DNA from: Pseudomonas serbica
GTDB lineage: Bacteria; Pseudomonadota; Gammaproteobacteria; Pseudomonadales; Pseudomonadaceae
Reading direction: 5' to 3'
DNA: 64,000 bases
Assembly (NCBI RefSeq): GCF_028823535.1
Contig: NZ_JAQIYM010000010.1
Location: 124,001-188,000 of the forward strand
The notes below the pieces were generated by a model, which was not told the origin of the DNA, did not search any database, and worked only from the letters and a program-made list of their open reading frames with translations. Made by a program: the position numbers and the translations under genes. Within the stretch, counting starts at the first letter, position 1. Each line of letters begins with the position of its first letter. This document shows, piece after piece, positions 43,145-52,817 of this stretch.

Positions 43145-44473
43145 ATGGCCAAGAAGCTTTACATCGAAACCCACGGTTGCCAGATGAACGAGTACGACAG
43201 CTCGCGCATGGTCGATCTGCTGGGCGAACACCAGGCCCTGGAAGTCACCGCGCGCGCTGAAGATGCCGACGTGATTCTGCTCAACACCTGCTCGATCCGC
43301 GAGCGCGCCCAGGATCGTGTCTATTCCCAACTGGGCCGCTGGCGCGAATTGAAGTTGGCCAACCCGGACATGGTGATCGCCGTCGGTGGCTGCGTGGCCA
43401 GCCAGGAAGGCGCCGCCATTCGCGATCGCGCGCCCTATGTCGACGTAGTGTTCGGCCCGCAGACCCTGCACCGCCTGCCGGAAATGATCGACGCCGCACG
43501 CAGCAGCAAGCTGCCGCAAGTCGACGTCTCGTTCCCCGAAATCGAAAAATTCGACCATTTGCCAGAGCCGCGCATCGACGGCCCGAGCGCCTACGTGTCG
43601 GTGATGGAAGGTTGCAGCAAGTACTGCACGTTCTGCGTTGTGCCCTACACCCGCGGTGAAGAGGTCAGCCGTCCGTTCGATGACGTGATTGCCGAAATCA
43701 TTCACCTGGCCGAACACGGCGTGCGAGAAGTGACGTTGCTCGGGCAAAACGTCAACGGCTATCGCGGCAAGACCCACGACGGTCGCCTGGCGGATCTGGC
43801 CGAACTGATCCGCGTGGTCGCCGCAGTCGATGGCATCGACCGCATCCGCTACACCACCTCGCACCCGCTGGAATTCTCCGACAGCCTGATCCAGGCCCAT
43901 GCCGACGTTCCGGAACTGGTCAAACACCTGCACCTGCCGGTGCAATCGGGCTCGGACCGCATCCTCGCGGCGATGAAGCGCAACCACACGGCGCTGGAAT
44001 ACAAATCCAAGCTGCGCAAACTGCGCGCCGCCGTGCCGGGGATATGCATCAGTTCGGACTTCATCGTCGGCTTCCCCGGCGAGACCGAAAAAGACTTCGA
44101 ACAGACCATGAAGCTGATCCAGGACGTCGGCTTCGACTTCTCCTACTCGTTCGTCTACAGCCAGCGCCCGGGCACACCCGCCGCCGACCTGGCCGACGAG
44201 ACGCCGGAAGAACTGAAGAAAGAGCGCCTGAACGCCCTGCAACATCGCCTTAACCAGCAGGGTTTCGAGATCAGCCGACAAATGGTCGGTTCGATTCAGC
44301 GGATTCTTGTTACCGATTATTCCAAGAAAGACCCCGGTGAGCTGCAAGGCCGGACCGAGAATAACCGTATCGTCAACTTCCGCTGCGATAATCCGACCCT
44401 GATCGGCCAGTTCGCCGATGTGCATATCGACGCCGCGCAGCCACACTCGCTGCGGGGCTCACTGATCCAGTAA
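43145..44473 (+). CDS. miaB: tRNA-2-methylthio-N6-dimethylallyladenosine synthase
   Basis: This 442-residue methylthiotransferase has the N-terminal cluster cysteines C12 (GCQMNEYDS), C49 (NTCSIR) and C83 (GGCVA). The radical SAM cluster is C157-C161-C164 (CSKYCTFC), and a C-terminal TRAM domain includes LQGRTENNRIVNF. It adds a methylthio group to i6A37 of tRNAs reading codons that start with U. ATG at 43145 gives the normal family length. Confidence 0.96.
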   Translation: MAKKLYIETHGCQMNEYDSSRMVDLLGEHQALEVTARAEDADVILLNTCSIRERAQDRVYSQLGRWRELKLANPDMVIAVGGCVASQEGAAIRDRAPYVDVVFGPQTLHRLPEMIDAARSSKLPQVDVSFPEIEKFDHLPEPRIDGPSAYVSVMEGCSKYCTFCVVPYTRGEEVSRPFDDVIAEIIHLAEHGVREVTLLGQNVNGYRGKTHDGRLADLAELIRVVAAVDGIDRIRYTTSHPLEFSDSLIQAHADVPELVKHLHLPVQSGSDRILAAMKRNHTALEYKSKLRKLRAAVPGICISSDFIVGFPGETEKDFEQTMKLIQDVGFDFSYSFVYSQRPGTPAADLADETPEELKKERLNALQHRLNQQGFEISRQMVGSIQRILVTDYSKKDPGELQGRTENNRIVNFRCDNPTLIGQFADVHIDAAQPHSLRGSLIQ

Positions 44474-44487
44474 CGCCGAAGATCCCT

Positions 44488-44574
44488 GTGGGAGCGGGCT
44501 TGCTCGCGAAGAGGGCGTGCCAGTCGACATTAACGGGGCTGACACACCGCATTCGCGAGCAGGCTTGCTCCCAC
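44488..44574. repeat. REP doublet (REPIN-like)
   Basis: GTGGGAGCGGGCTTGCTCGC and the inverse GCGAGCAGGCTTGCTCCCAC are separated by about 43 bases, between miaB and phoH. Confidence 0.88.
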
Positions 44575-44677
44575 AGGGGACGGTGTTTGAAGCTGGAATA
44601 TTTAAGAGCTTTCGCACCCGCGCCACTGGCGCTATCCTTGAATCATCCCAATTGCCCCAGGGCGGCTAAATACGACC

Positions 44678-45685
44678 TTGAACGCACCCATCGAACCACA
44701 TCGTTTCATCCTCGAGCCCTTTGAGGCTCGCCGCTTCGCCAATCTGTGCGGGCAATTCGACGAGCATCTGCGCTTGATTGAACAGCGCCTGACCATCGAG
44801 ATCCGCAACCGCGGAAACCAGTTCGAGCTGATCGGCGAGCCAAAACACACCACCTCCGCGGAAAACCTCCTGCGCCGCCTGTACCGGGAAACCAAGGGTA
44901 CCGAGCTGTCGCCGGACATGGTGCACCTGTTCCTGCAGGAATCCGCCGTCGAAGAGCTGGACAACCACTCCCCCGCCGAAGCCTCCGTCGCCCTGCGCAC
45001 CAAAAAAGGCATGATTCGCCCTCGCGGCTTGAATCAGTTGCGCTACGTGAAGGAAATCCTCGGTAACGATATCAACTTCGGCATCGGCCCGGCCGGTACT
45101 GGCAAGACCTACCTGGCCGTCGCCTGTGCGGTAGATGCGCTGGAACGCGAACAGATCCGGCGCATCCTGCTGGTGCGTCCGGCGGTCGAAGCGGGTGAAA
45201 AACTCGGTTTCCTGCCCGGTGACCTGTCGCAGAAAATCGACCCGTACCTGCGTCCGCTCTACGACGCGCTTTATGAAATGCTCGGCTTCGAATACGTCGC
45301 CAAGCTGATCGAACGCCAAGTGATCGAAGTTGCGCCACTGGCCTACATGCGTGGCCGGACGTTGAACAACAGCTTCATCATCCTCGACGAAAGCCAGAAC
45401 ACCACGGTCGAACAGATGAAGATGTTCCTGACCCGGATCGGCTTCGGCTCCACGGCCGTCATCACCGGTGACATCACCCAGGTCGACCTGCCTCGCGGCA
45501 CCAAGTCCGGGCTGCACCACGTGATCGAAGTCTTGAAGGACGTGCCGGGCATCAGTTTCACGCACTTCCAGCCCAAGGACGTTGTGCGCCATCCATTGGT
45601 GCAACGGATTGTCGAAGCCTACGAGCGCTTCGAAACCAAGGCGGCCGATGATGCTGCCGCCAGGGATAGCCGACGCGATGCTTGA
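44678..45685 (+). CDS. phoH: PhoH-like ATPase
   Basis: This 335-residue protein (YbeZ type) has a KH-like N-terminal part (about 1-110) and a P-loop ATPase: Walker A GPAGTGKT at 137-144, RPAVEAGEKLGFLPGDL, and Walker B FIILDESQN. The block VITGDITQVDLP follows. The start is TTG at 44678, as no suitable ATG precedes. It overlaps ybeY by eight bases and opens the phoH-ybeY-corC-lnt unit linked to ribosome maturation and RNA metabolism. Confidence 0.94.
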   Translation: MNAPIEPHRFILEPFEARRFANLCGQFDEHLRLIEQRLTIEIRNRGNQFELIGEPKHTTSAENLLRRLYRETKGTELSPDMVHLFLQESAVEELDNHSPAEASVALRTKKGMIRPRGLNQLRYVKEILGNDINFGIGPAGTGKTYLAVACAVDALEREQIRRILLVRPAVEAGEKLGFLPGDLSQKIDPYLRPLYDALYEMLGFEYVAKLIERQVIEVAPLAYMRGRTLNNSFIILDESQNTTVEQMKMFLTRIGFGSTAVITGDITQVDLPRGTKSGLHHVIEVLKDVPGISFTHFQPKDVVRHPLVQRIVEAYERFETKAADDAAARDSRRDA

Positions 45686-46172
45686 GCTTGATCTGCAAAT
45701 CGCGACCCAAGCGCCTGCCCCTGGCGAAGCCGAGTTCCGCCAATGGTGCGAGCTGGCCCTGCGCCAGCGCACGGCCGACTCCGAGATGACCATTCGCCTG
45801 GTCGACGAGGCCGAAGGTCGCGAGCTGAATAACACTTGGCGGCAAAAGGATTACGCCACCAACGTCTTGTCGTTTCCTGCAGATGTGCCTGACGAGTTTC
45901 TCGACATCCCGCTGCTGGGCGACCTGGTGATCTGCGTAGCCGTGGTCGAGCGTGAAGCCGCCGAGCAGGGCAAGGCACTCCAGGCCCACTGGGCGCATCT
46001 GGTGATCCACGGCTGCTTGCATCTGCTTGGTTACGACCATATTGAAGATGACGAAGCCGAAGAGATGGAAGCACTGGAACGAACGTTGCTTGCAGAACTG
46101 GGCTATCCCGATCCGTACGCGGACGACGAAATCGAAACATCCCCTACCGAAACAACAAAGGATTCAGAGTAA
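45678..46172 (+). CDS. ybeY: Endoribonuclease YbeY
   Basis: This 164-residue zinc metalloprotein has the YbeY signature HGCLHLLGYDH, with the three histidines H111, H115 and H121. Upstream are the conserved NNTWRQKDYATNVLSFP and LLGDLVIC. YbeY takes part in 16S rRNA 3'-end maturation and ribosome quality control. It overlaps phoH by eight bases; corC starts five bases after its stop. Confidence 0.96.
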   Translation: MLELDLQIATQAPAPGEAEFRQWCELALRQRTADSEMTIRLVDEAEGRELNNTWRQKDYATNVLSFPADVPDEFLDIPLLGDLVICVAVVEREAAEQGKALQAHWAHLVIHGCLHLLGYDHIEDDEAEEMEALERTLLAELGYPDPYADDEIETSPTETTKDSE

Positions 46173-46177
46173 TCGCT

Positions 46178-47017
46178 ATGAGCGAAGATCGATCGAGCAA
46201 CGGGCAGAAGTCTTGGCTGGGTAAGCTCACCCAGGCTTTTGCCCACGAGCCGAAGAACCGCCAGGAGCTGCTGGAGCTGCTGCGCGATGCACACCAGAAC
46301 AAACTGCTGGACAGCGAAGCGCTGGCCATCGTCGAAGGCGCTATCCAGGTTGCCGACCTGCAGGTACGGGACATCATGGTCCCGCGCTCACAGATGGTCA
46401 GCATCAAGGCGACCCAGACACCTCGCGAGTTCCTCCCCGCCGTGGTCGACTCGGCCCACTCCCGCTACCCGGTAATCGGCGAAAGCCACGATGACGTGAT
46501 GGGCGTGTTGCTGGCCAAGGACTTGCTGCCGTTGATCCTCAGGGAGAACGGCGACAGTTTCAACATCAAGGACCTGCTGCGCCCGGCCACTTTCGTGCCG
46601 GAGTCCAAGCGCCTGAACGTACTGCTGCGTGAATTCCGCGCCAACCACAACCACATGGCCATCGTCATTGACGAATACGGCGGCGTGGCAGGCCTGGTGA
46701 CCATCGAAGACGTACTGGAACAGATCGTCGGCGATATCGAAGACGAACACGACGTCGAAGAAGACAGCTACATCAAGCCACTGCCCAGCGGCGACTTCCT
46801 GATCAAGGCCCTGACCCCGATCGAGAACTTCAACGAGTTCTTCGACAGCGAGTTTTCCGACGATGAGTTCGACACCGTTGGCGGCCTGGTGATGAGCGCG
46901 TTCGGACACCTGCCAAAACGCAACGAAATCACTGAAATCGGCGCCTATCGCTTCCGCATCCTGAACGCCGACAGTCGGCGGATTCATTTGCTGCGACTGA
47001 CGCCTATCGCCCGGTAA
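46178..47017 (+). CDS. corC: HlyC/CorC family protein with CBS pair and CorC_HlyC domain
   Basis: This 279-residue protein has an N-terminal helical region, then two CBS domains (about 68-190; VRDIMVPRSQM, DVMGVLLAKDLL, HNHMAIVIDEYGGVAGLVTIEDVLEQIVGDIEDE in pieces VIDEYGGVAGLVTIED and EQIVGDI). A C-terminal CorC_HlyC domain contains GDFLIKALTPI and FDTVGGLVMSAFGHLPK. It lacks membrane helices, as in CorC, which is tied to magnesium and cobalt homeostasis. It lies between ybeY and lnt in one operon. Confidence 0.94.
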   Translation: MSEDRSSNGQKSWLGKLTQAFAHEPKNRQELLELLRDAHQNKLLDSEALAIVEGAIQVADLQVRDIMVPRSQMVSIKATQTPREFLPAVVDSAHSRYPVIGESHDDVMGVLLAKDLLPLILRENGDSFNIKDLLRPATFVPESKRLNVLLREFRANHNHMAIVIDEYGGVAGLVTIEDVLEQIVGDIEDEHDVEEDSYIKPLPSGDFLIKALTPIENFNEFFDSEFSDDEFDTVGGLVMSAFGHLPKRNEITEIGAYRFRILNADSRRIHLLRLTPIAR

Positions 47018-47033
47018 AAACCTAAGGATTGAA

Positions 47034-48557
47034 ATGCGCTGGACAACCCGCCCCGGCTGGCCCGGTAACCTGCTGGCCGTGGCGGCCGGTGCAATCACCA
47101 CCCTGGCCCTGGCGCCGTTCGATATCTGGCCACTGGCACTGCTGGCGGTCGGGCTTTTCTATGCCGGCTTGCGTGAACTGAATCCACGCCAGGCCCTGGG
47201 GCGAGGCTGGTGTTTCGGCTTCGGCCTGTTTGGCGCCGGCACCAGCTGGATCTACTACAGCATTCATCACTTCGGCGGTGCGTCAGTGCTGCTGGCCGGT
47301 TTCCTGATGCTGATCTTCACGGCGGCGATTGCCTGGTTCTTCGCCCTGCCCGCCTGGATTTGGGCGCGCTGGCTGCGGCGCAACGAAGCGCCGCTGGCGG
47401 ACACCCTGGCATTCGCTGCGCTATGGGTCGGCCAGGAGGCATTTCGCGGCTGGTTCCTGACCGGTTTCCCATGGCTCTACTCCGGCTACAGCCAACTGGA
47501 CGGCCCCTTGGCCGGGCTCGCGCCTGTCGGCGGAATGTGGCTGATATCCTTCACCCTGGCCCTGACTGCGGCATTGATCTACAACGCCATGCGCCTGGTA
47601 CGCACGGGACGCAAAGGTTTCATCGCCGTGGGCGTGGTGCTGCTGGCAGGTCCGTGGGTAGCCGGCATGGCGCTCAAGCAGCACGCCTGGACCAGCCCCT
47701 CCGGTGCGCCGTTGAGCGTCGCGGCGATCCAGGGCAACGTCGAACAGAGCATGAAGTGGGACCCGGCGCAGCTCAACGCGCAATTGGAGCTGTACCGCGA
47801 CATGAGCTTCAGTTCGAAACGGGTCGATTTGCTGATCTGGCCGGAAACTGCGGTCCCGGTGCTCAAGGAGTCGGCCCAGGGCTACCTGGACATGATGGGT
47901 AAATTCGCAGCCGAGCGGGATTCGGCCATGATTACCGGCGTGCCTATCCGCGAAGTCGTCCACCAGCAGAAACGCTTCTACAACGGCATTACCGTAGTCG
48001 GCGAAGGCGATGGCACCTACCTCAAGCAGAAGCTGGTGCCGTTCGGCGAATACGTGCCGTTGCAGGATGTGCTGCGAGGCCTGATCGCGTTCTTCGACCT
48101 GCCCATGTCGGACTTTGCACGGGGCCCTTCCGACCAGGCCATGTTGCAAGCCAAGGGTTACCAGATTGCACCATACATCTGCTACGAAGTGGTGTACCCA
48201 GAGTTCGCCGCCGGCCTTGCCGCCCAAAGCGACCTGCTGCTGACCATCAGTAACGACACCTGGTTCGGCACGTCCATCGGCCCGCTGCAGCACTTGCAGA
48301 TGGCACAGATGCGTGCACTCGAGGCTGGACGATGGATGATTCGCGCCACCAACAATGGCGTGACCGGCCTGATCAACCCATTTGGCCAGATCACCGCGCA
48401 GATCCCGCAGTTCGAGCGCGGCATTCTGTATGGCGAAGTGGTCCCGATGCACAACCTGACGCCTTACCTGCAATGGCGGTCGTGGCCGTTGATCATTGTT
48501 TGTGTGCTGCTGTTTGGCTGGGCGTTGATTGCCAGCCGGATGGCCAAGACGGTCTAG
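47034..48557 (+). CDS. lnt: Apolipoprotein N-acyltransferase
   Basis: This 507-residue inner-membrane enzyme has about six N-terminal helices (to about residue 215) and a periplasmic nitrilase-like domain. Likely catalytic residues are E271 (LIWPETAVP), K333 (KLVPFGEYVP) and C383 (PYICYEVVYPE); NDTWFGTSIGPLQHLQMAQ follows. A final helix sits at about 484-500. It adds the third acyl chain to lipoproteins so they can be sorted. It ends the phoH-ybeY-corC-lnt unit and is followed by a REP doublet. Confidence 0.95.
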   Translation: MRWTTRPGWPGNLLAVAAGAITTLALAPFDIWPLALLAVGLFYAGLRELNPRQALGRGWCFGFGLFGAGTSWIYYSIHHFGGASVLLAGFLMLIFTAAIAWFFALPAWIWARWLRRNEAPLADTLAFAALWVGQEAFRGWFLTGFPWLYSGYSQLDGPLAGLAPVGGMWLISFTLALTAALIYNAMRLVRTGRKGFIAVGVVLLAGPWVAGMALKQHAWTSPSGAPLSVAAIQGNVEQSMKWDPAQLNAQLELYRDMSFSSKRVDLLIWPETAVPVLKESAQGYLDMMGKFAAERDSAMITGVPIREVVHQQKRFYNGITVVGEGDGTYLKQKLVPFGEYVPLQDVLRGLIAFFDLPMSDFARGPSDQAMLQAKGYQIAPYICYEVVYPEFAAGLAAQSDLLLTISNDTWFGTSIGPLQHLQMAQMRALEAGRWMIRATNNGVTGLINPFGQITAQIPQFERGILYGEVVPMHNLTPYLQWRSWPLIIVCVLLFGWALIASRMAKTV

Positions 48558-48577
48558 ACCGACGACGCATGAACCCT

Positions 48578-48645
48578 GTAGGAGCTGGCTTGTCGGGTCG
48601 CCGCATCGCAGCGAAGAACGCCTTCGCCGGCAAGCCGGCTCCTAC
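48578..48645. repeat. REP doublet, second subfamily
   Basis: GTAGGAGCTGGCTTGTCGGG and the inverse ending GCCGGCTCCTAC are separated by about 25 bases, between convergent lnt and ydcF genes. The left arm has decayed more than the right. Confidence 0.85.
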
Positions 48646-48654
48646 AGAACGGGG

Positions 48655-49416
48655 TCAACGGTAAAACAACCAATAACCGATCTGTCCCGCCGCCTCATTC
48701 AACAACTGTCCGTTGCGCCAGATCGCCTTGAACTCCGGCATCCAGCCACCCAGTGGCTCGCCGTTGTTGACGCTCAGGAATCCCACTGGCGCTGGTACCA
48801 CTTCAAAACCTGCCTTGTGGAAACTCCAGACCGCTCGAGGCATGTGCCAGGCCTGAGTGACCACCACCACGCGCTTGATGCCTTCAGGCAACAAGACCTC
48901 GGCGCTGAATGTCGCGTTCTCCCAGGTGGTTCGACTTTGGCCTTCCTGCCAACGCACCGCCACGCCAAAATCATCGCGCAACGACTCAGCCATCAATTTG
49001 GCTTCAGTTGGCGGTGTGCCGTAATGCAAACCGCCACTGGTCAATATCGGCAAGCCCGAAGCCTTGGCCAGGCGAGCGGCATAGCGCATTCGCTCAAGGG
49101 CCACTCCGGTGGGCTGGTCACTGCCCCAGGCCAGATCACCCCGTTCGCGTCCGGCCCCCAGCACCACGATCGCATCGGCGCGCTGGGCCAAGGTTGCCCA
49201 TTCGTCACGAGCCAAGGGAGCTTCACGCTCAAGGAGCCCGGCGCCCCATTGCACCATCACCGGCAGGCTCATCAACCAGAAGCCACCCACACCCAGCGCA
49301 AAGCACCCACCGGCAAGGCGCGGCCTTGAGCGGCGCAGCCACCAGGCAAGCACCAACAACAGGATTAGAACGCCGGGCGGCATCAGAAGGTGTTTAACGA
49401 AATAGCGAAAAGGCAT
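48655..49416 (-). CDS. YdcF family membrane protein (DUF218)
   Basis: This 253-residue protein has two N-terminal helices (about 8-25 and 35-55), followed by a DUF218 Rossmann-like domain. The domain shows ADAIVVLGAGRERGDLAWG, RYAARLAKASGLPILTSGG and VVVVTQAWHMPRAVWSF. Similar proteins (YdcF, SanA, ElyC) act at the envelope, ElyC in peptidoglycan maintenance. The ATG at 49416 follows GGAGATG. It is convergent to lnt. Confidence 0.9.
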   Translation of the reverse strand: MPFRYFVKHLLMPPGVLILLLVLAWWLRRSRPRLAGGCFALGVGGFWLMSLPVMVQWGAGLLEREAPLARDEWATLAQRADAIVVLGAGRERGDLAWGSDQPTGVALERMRYAARLAKASGLPILTSGGLHYGTPPTEAKLMAESLRDDFGVAVRWQEGQSRTTWENATFSAEVLLPEGIKRVVVVTQAWHMPRAVWSFHKAGFEVVPAPVGFLSVNNGEPLGGWMPEFKAIWRNGQLLNEAAGQIGYWLFYR

Positions 49417-49521
49417 CGGGCATCTCCTCAAAGATGCCCGAAGCCTAAGTGGGTTGACGCATTGCGACAATAAATACGGAAGGACTATGCTTCAAAAAAC
49501 CGTGGAGCATGGCTCTATGCC

Positions 49522-49842
49522 TTATTTGAACTGCAGGGACCGGACCTTTACCGCGTCTCTGCCAGGTATTTTGTCCTTGAGCCAGATGATCTTGGCCGAA
49601 CGTGGTGCGTCGAGTTGCTTCACTGCCTCAGACAAGCATCCCTGCGTCTCACGCTCACTGCGATCGAGGTACGCCTTGACCAGTGCAAACTCTGCGGGGC
49701 TCAGGCCCCGCAACTCCAGTTCCAAAGGGCGTTCGTCGCGCAGCCGACCAGCTGTTTTGGCTGCATCAAGGGCCATGCCCAAACGATCGATCAGTCTTTC
49801 GTACAACTCCGGTTTTGTAACTTTCTGCCGTGACTCAACCAT
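49522..49842 (-). CDS. Uncharacterised 106-residue protein
   Basis: I do not recognise this protein with certainty. It has no signal peptide or membrane helix. The N-terminal two-thirds is helical and charged (YERLIDRLGMALDAAKTAGR, then LELELRGLSPAEFALVKAYL) and the tail is basic. The pattern of the first 70 residues recalls the N-terminal helices of the YbeL-type zinc-ribbon proteins that often stand near leuS, but the CxxC ribbon is absent. It may be a shortened relative or an unrelated family. Start is ATG at 49842 with GAGGTGAGGG upstream. Confidence 0.65.
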   Translation of the reverse strand: MVESRQKVTKPELYERLIDRLGMALDAAKTAGRLRDERPLELELRGLSPAEFALVKAYLDRSERETQGCLSEAVKQLDAPRSAKIIWLKDKIPGRDAVKVRSLQFK

Positions 49843-50122
49843 CCCTCACCTCATTGGAAGATAAGACCTACTCCCCAGTTAGAGCTTAGCTTCCATCGAC
49901 AAACCGGCTGGACGCCGCGACCAACGGCCCTCGCAGCGGTTTTTGCGAGACGCACGGCAGTAATCAGGGTTTCCCTCGATAGAGTGCGGTCATGTATGCT
50001 ACGGCGCTTCCTGTAACTCCACTTCCAGCTCCTCTGGACACCGAAACGCCGAATTGGCGCGATCACCGTCCAGCGTCGCATTGAAGAGGATTAGGCCACC
50101 CCTATTCAGTTCAAAAGTAGCC

Positions 50123-52729
50123 ATGCACGAACAATATCAGCCCCGTGAAATCGAAGCCGCCGCCCAGTCATTCTGGGACGAGCAAAAGTCCTTTGAAGTC
50201 AGTGAACAGCCAGGCAAGGAGACCTACTACTGCCTGTCGATGTTCCCTTACCCCAGCGGCAAGCTACACATGGGGCACGTGCGCAACTACACCATCGGCG
50301 ACGTGATCTCCCGCTACCAGCGCATGCAGGGCAAGAACGTGCTGCAACCCATGGGTTGGGACGCCTTCGGCATGCCGGCGGAAAACGCCGCGATGAAGAA
50401 CAACGTAGCGCCCGCCAAGTGGACCTACGAGAACATCGCCTACATGAAGACCCAGCTGCGCAGCCTGGGCCTGGCGGTGGACTGGTCGCGCGAAGTGACC
50501 ACCTGCAAGCCCGACTACTACCGTTGGGAACAATGGCTGTTCACCCGCCTGTTCGAAAAAGGTGTGATCTACAAAAAAAGCGGCACCGTGAACTGGGACC
50601 CGGTCGACCAGACTGTCCTGGCCAACGAGCAAGTGATCGACGGCCGTGGCTGGCGTTCCGGCGCGCTGATCGAAAAGCGCGAAATCCCGATGTACTACTT
50701 CAAGATCACCGCCTACGCGGATGAGCTGCTGGAAAGCCTCGACGACCTGCCGGGCTGGCCTGAACAGGTCAAGACCATGCAGCGCAACTGGATCGGCAAA
50801 TCCCGCGGCATGGAAGTGCAGTTCCCGTACAACGTCGACTCCATCGGCGAAACCGGCGCACTGAAAGTCTTCACCACCCGTCCGGATACACTCATGGGAG
50901 CGACGTACGTCGCTGTGGCTGCCGAGCACCACCTGGCCACCCTCGCCGCCAAGAACAACCCTGAGCTGCAAGCGTTCATCGCCGAATGCAAAGGCGGCAG
51001 CGTCGCCGAAGCCGACGTCGCCACCCAGGAGAAAAAAGGCCTGCCAACCGGCCTGTTCGTCGAGCACCCGCTGACGGGTGAAAAACTGCCGGTATGGGTC
51101 GCCAACTACGTGCTGATGCACTACGGCGACGGCGCGGTCATGGCTGTTCCGGCCCACGACGAGCGCGATTTCGAGTTTGCCCACAAGTACAACCTGCCGG
51201 TTAAATCGGTAGTGCGCACCAGTTCCGGTGACACCAACCCGGCGCCATGGCAAGACGCCTACGGCGAACACGGCACGCTGATCAATTCCGGCGAGTTCGA
51301 CGGCCTGGACTTCGCCGGCGCGTTCGACGCCATTGAAGTCGCGCTGATCAAGAAAGAACTGGGCGCCTCGCGCACCCAATTCCGTCTGCGCGATTGGGGC
51401 ATCAGCCGTCAGCGCTACTGGGGCTGCCCGATTCCGATCATCCACTGCACCACCTGCGGCGACGTGCCGGTGCCGGAAGATCAACTGCCTGTCGTACTGC
51501 CAGAAGACGTCGTACCCGATGGCGCCGGTTCGCCACTGGCACGCATGCCCGAGTTCTACGAGTGCAGCTGCCCGAAATGCGGCCAGCCTGCCAAGCGTGA
51601 AACCGACACGATGGACACCTTCGTCGAGTCCTCGTGGTACTACGCTCGTTACGCCTCGCCGCACTTTGAAGGCGGCCTGGTAGAAAAATCCGCGGCCGAC
51701 CACTGGTTGCCGGTCGACCAGTACATCGGCGGCATCGAACACGCGATTCTGCACCTGCTCTATGCGCGCTTCTTCCACAAGCTGATGCGCGACGAAGGCC
51801 TGGTGAGCTCCAACGAGCCGTTCAAGAACCTGCTGACCCAAGGCATGGTGATCGCCGAGACTTATTACCGTCGTGAAGCCAACGGTGCCTACACCTGGTT
51901 CAACCCGGCGGACGTCGAGCTCGAACGCGACAGCAAAGCCAAGGTCATCAGCGCCAAGCTGATCGCGGACGGCCTGCCGGTGGAAATCGGTGGCACCGAG
52001 AAGATGGCCAAATCGAAGAACAACGGCGTTGACCCGCAGTCGATGATCGACCAGTTCGGCGCCGACACCTGCCGGCTGTTCATGATGTTCGCCTCGCCGC
52101 CGGACATGAGCGCGGAATGGTCCGACTCGGGTGTCGAAGGTTCGCACCGCTTCCTCAAGCGCGTCTGGCGCCTGGCTCAAGCGCACGTCACCCAGGGCCT
52201 GCCGGGCAAACTGGACGTCGCCGGCCTGAACGACGAGCAGAAAGCCATTCGCCGTTCGATCCACCAGGCCATCAAGCAGGCCAGCCACGACGTCGGCCAG
52301 AACCACAAATTCAACACCGCCATCGCCCAGGTGATGACGCTGATGAACGTACTGGAAAAAGCCGCGCAAGACACCGAACAGGATCGTGCACTGGTCCAGG
52401 AAGGCCTGGAAACCGTGACCTTGTTGCTGGCGCCGATCACCCCGCACATCAGCCACGAACTGTGGAATCGACTGGGTCACGCCGATCCGGTGATCGACGC
52501 CGCCTGGCCGGTGCTGGACGAGAGCGCGCTGGTGCAGGACAGCCTGACGCTGGTCATCCAGGTCAACGGCAAGCTGCGCGGCCAGATCGAAATGCCGGCC
52601 AGTGCCAGTCGCGAAGAAGTCGAAGCCGCCGCACGGGCCAACGAGAACGTGCTGCGCTTCGTCGATGGTCTGACCATTCGCAAAGTGATCGTGGTGCCCG
52701 GCAAACTGGTCAACATCGTCGCCAGCTAA
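50123..52729 (+). CDS. leuS: Leucyl-tRNA synthetase
   Basis: This 868-residue class I synthetase has the HIGH motif as HMGH at 49-52 (PYPSGKLHMGHVRNYTIGD), a CP1 editing domain (about 220-420, with TTRPDTLMGATYVAVA and the conserved HDERD) and a zinc-ribbon-like insertion (CTTCGD, CSCPKCG). The second signature is KMAKS (EKMAKSKNNGVDPQSM) rather than the usual KMSKS. ATG at 50123 begins the family motif HEQYQPREIEAAAQ. It heads leuS-lptE-holA. Confidence 0.97.
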   Translation: MHEQYQPREIEAAAQSFWDEQKSFEVSEQPGKETYYCLSMFPYPSGKLHMGHVRNYTIGDVISRYQRMQGKNVLQPMGWDAFGMPAENAAMKNNVAPAKWTYENIAYMKTQLRSLGLAVDWSREVTTCKPDYYRWEQWLFTRLFEKGVIYKKSGTVNWDPVDQTVLANEQVIDGRGWRSGALIEKREIPMYYFKITAYADELLESLDDLPGWPEQVKTMQRNWIGKSRGMEVQFPYNVDSIGETGALKVFTTRPDTLMGATYVAVAAEHHLATLAAKNNPELQAFIAECKGGSVAEADVATQEKKGLPTGLFVEHPLTGEKLPVWVANYVLMHYGDGAVMAVPAHDERDFEFAHKYNLPVKSVVRTSSGDTNPAPWQDAYGEHGTLINSGEFDGLDFAGAFDAIEVALIKKELGASRTQFRLRDWGISRQRYWGCPIPIIHCTTCGDVPVPEDQLPVVLPEDVVPDGAGSPLARMPEFYECSCPKCGQPAKRETDTMDTFVESSWYYARYASPHFEGGLVEKSAADHWLPVDQYIGGIEHAILHLLYARFFHKLMRDEGLVSSNEPFKNLLTQGMVIAETYYRREANGAYTWFNPADVELERDSKAKVISAKLIADGLPVEIGGTEKMAKSKNNGVDPQSMIDQFGADTCRLFMMFASPPDMSAEWSDSGVEGSHRFLKRVWRLAQAHVTQGLPGKLDVAGLNDEQKAIRRSIHQAIKQASHDVGQNHKFNTAIAQVMTLMNVLEKAAQDTEQDRALVQEGLETVTLLLAPITPHISHELWNRLGHADPVIDAAWPVLDESALVQDSLTLVIQVNGKLRGQIEMPASASREEVEAAARANENVLRFVDGLTIRKVIVVPGKLVNIVAS

Positions 52730-52737
52730 TTGGATCA

Positions 52738-52760
52738 GGCGCCTGGCCATGCCAGGCGCC
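52738..52760 (+). other. Intercistronic hairpin leuS/lptE
   Basis: GGCGCCTGGC and GCCAGGCGCC form a perfect 10-bp stem with a three-base loop. No run of T follows (GAACAAAACC), so it is more likely a processing or partial-termination signal, or an RNA-stabilising end, than a full terminator. Confidence 0.5.
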
Positions 52761-52817
52761 GAACAAAACCTTTCGGGCCGCTCGATTGGCCCACATGGTT
52801 TCAAGGGGAGCAACACA

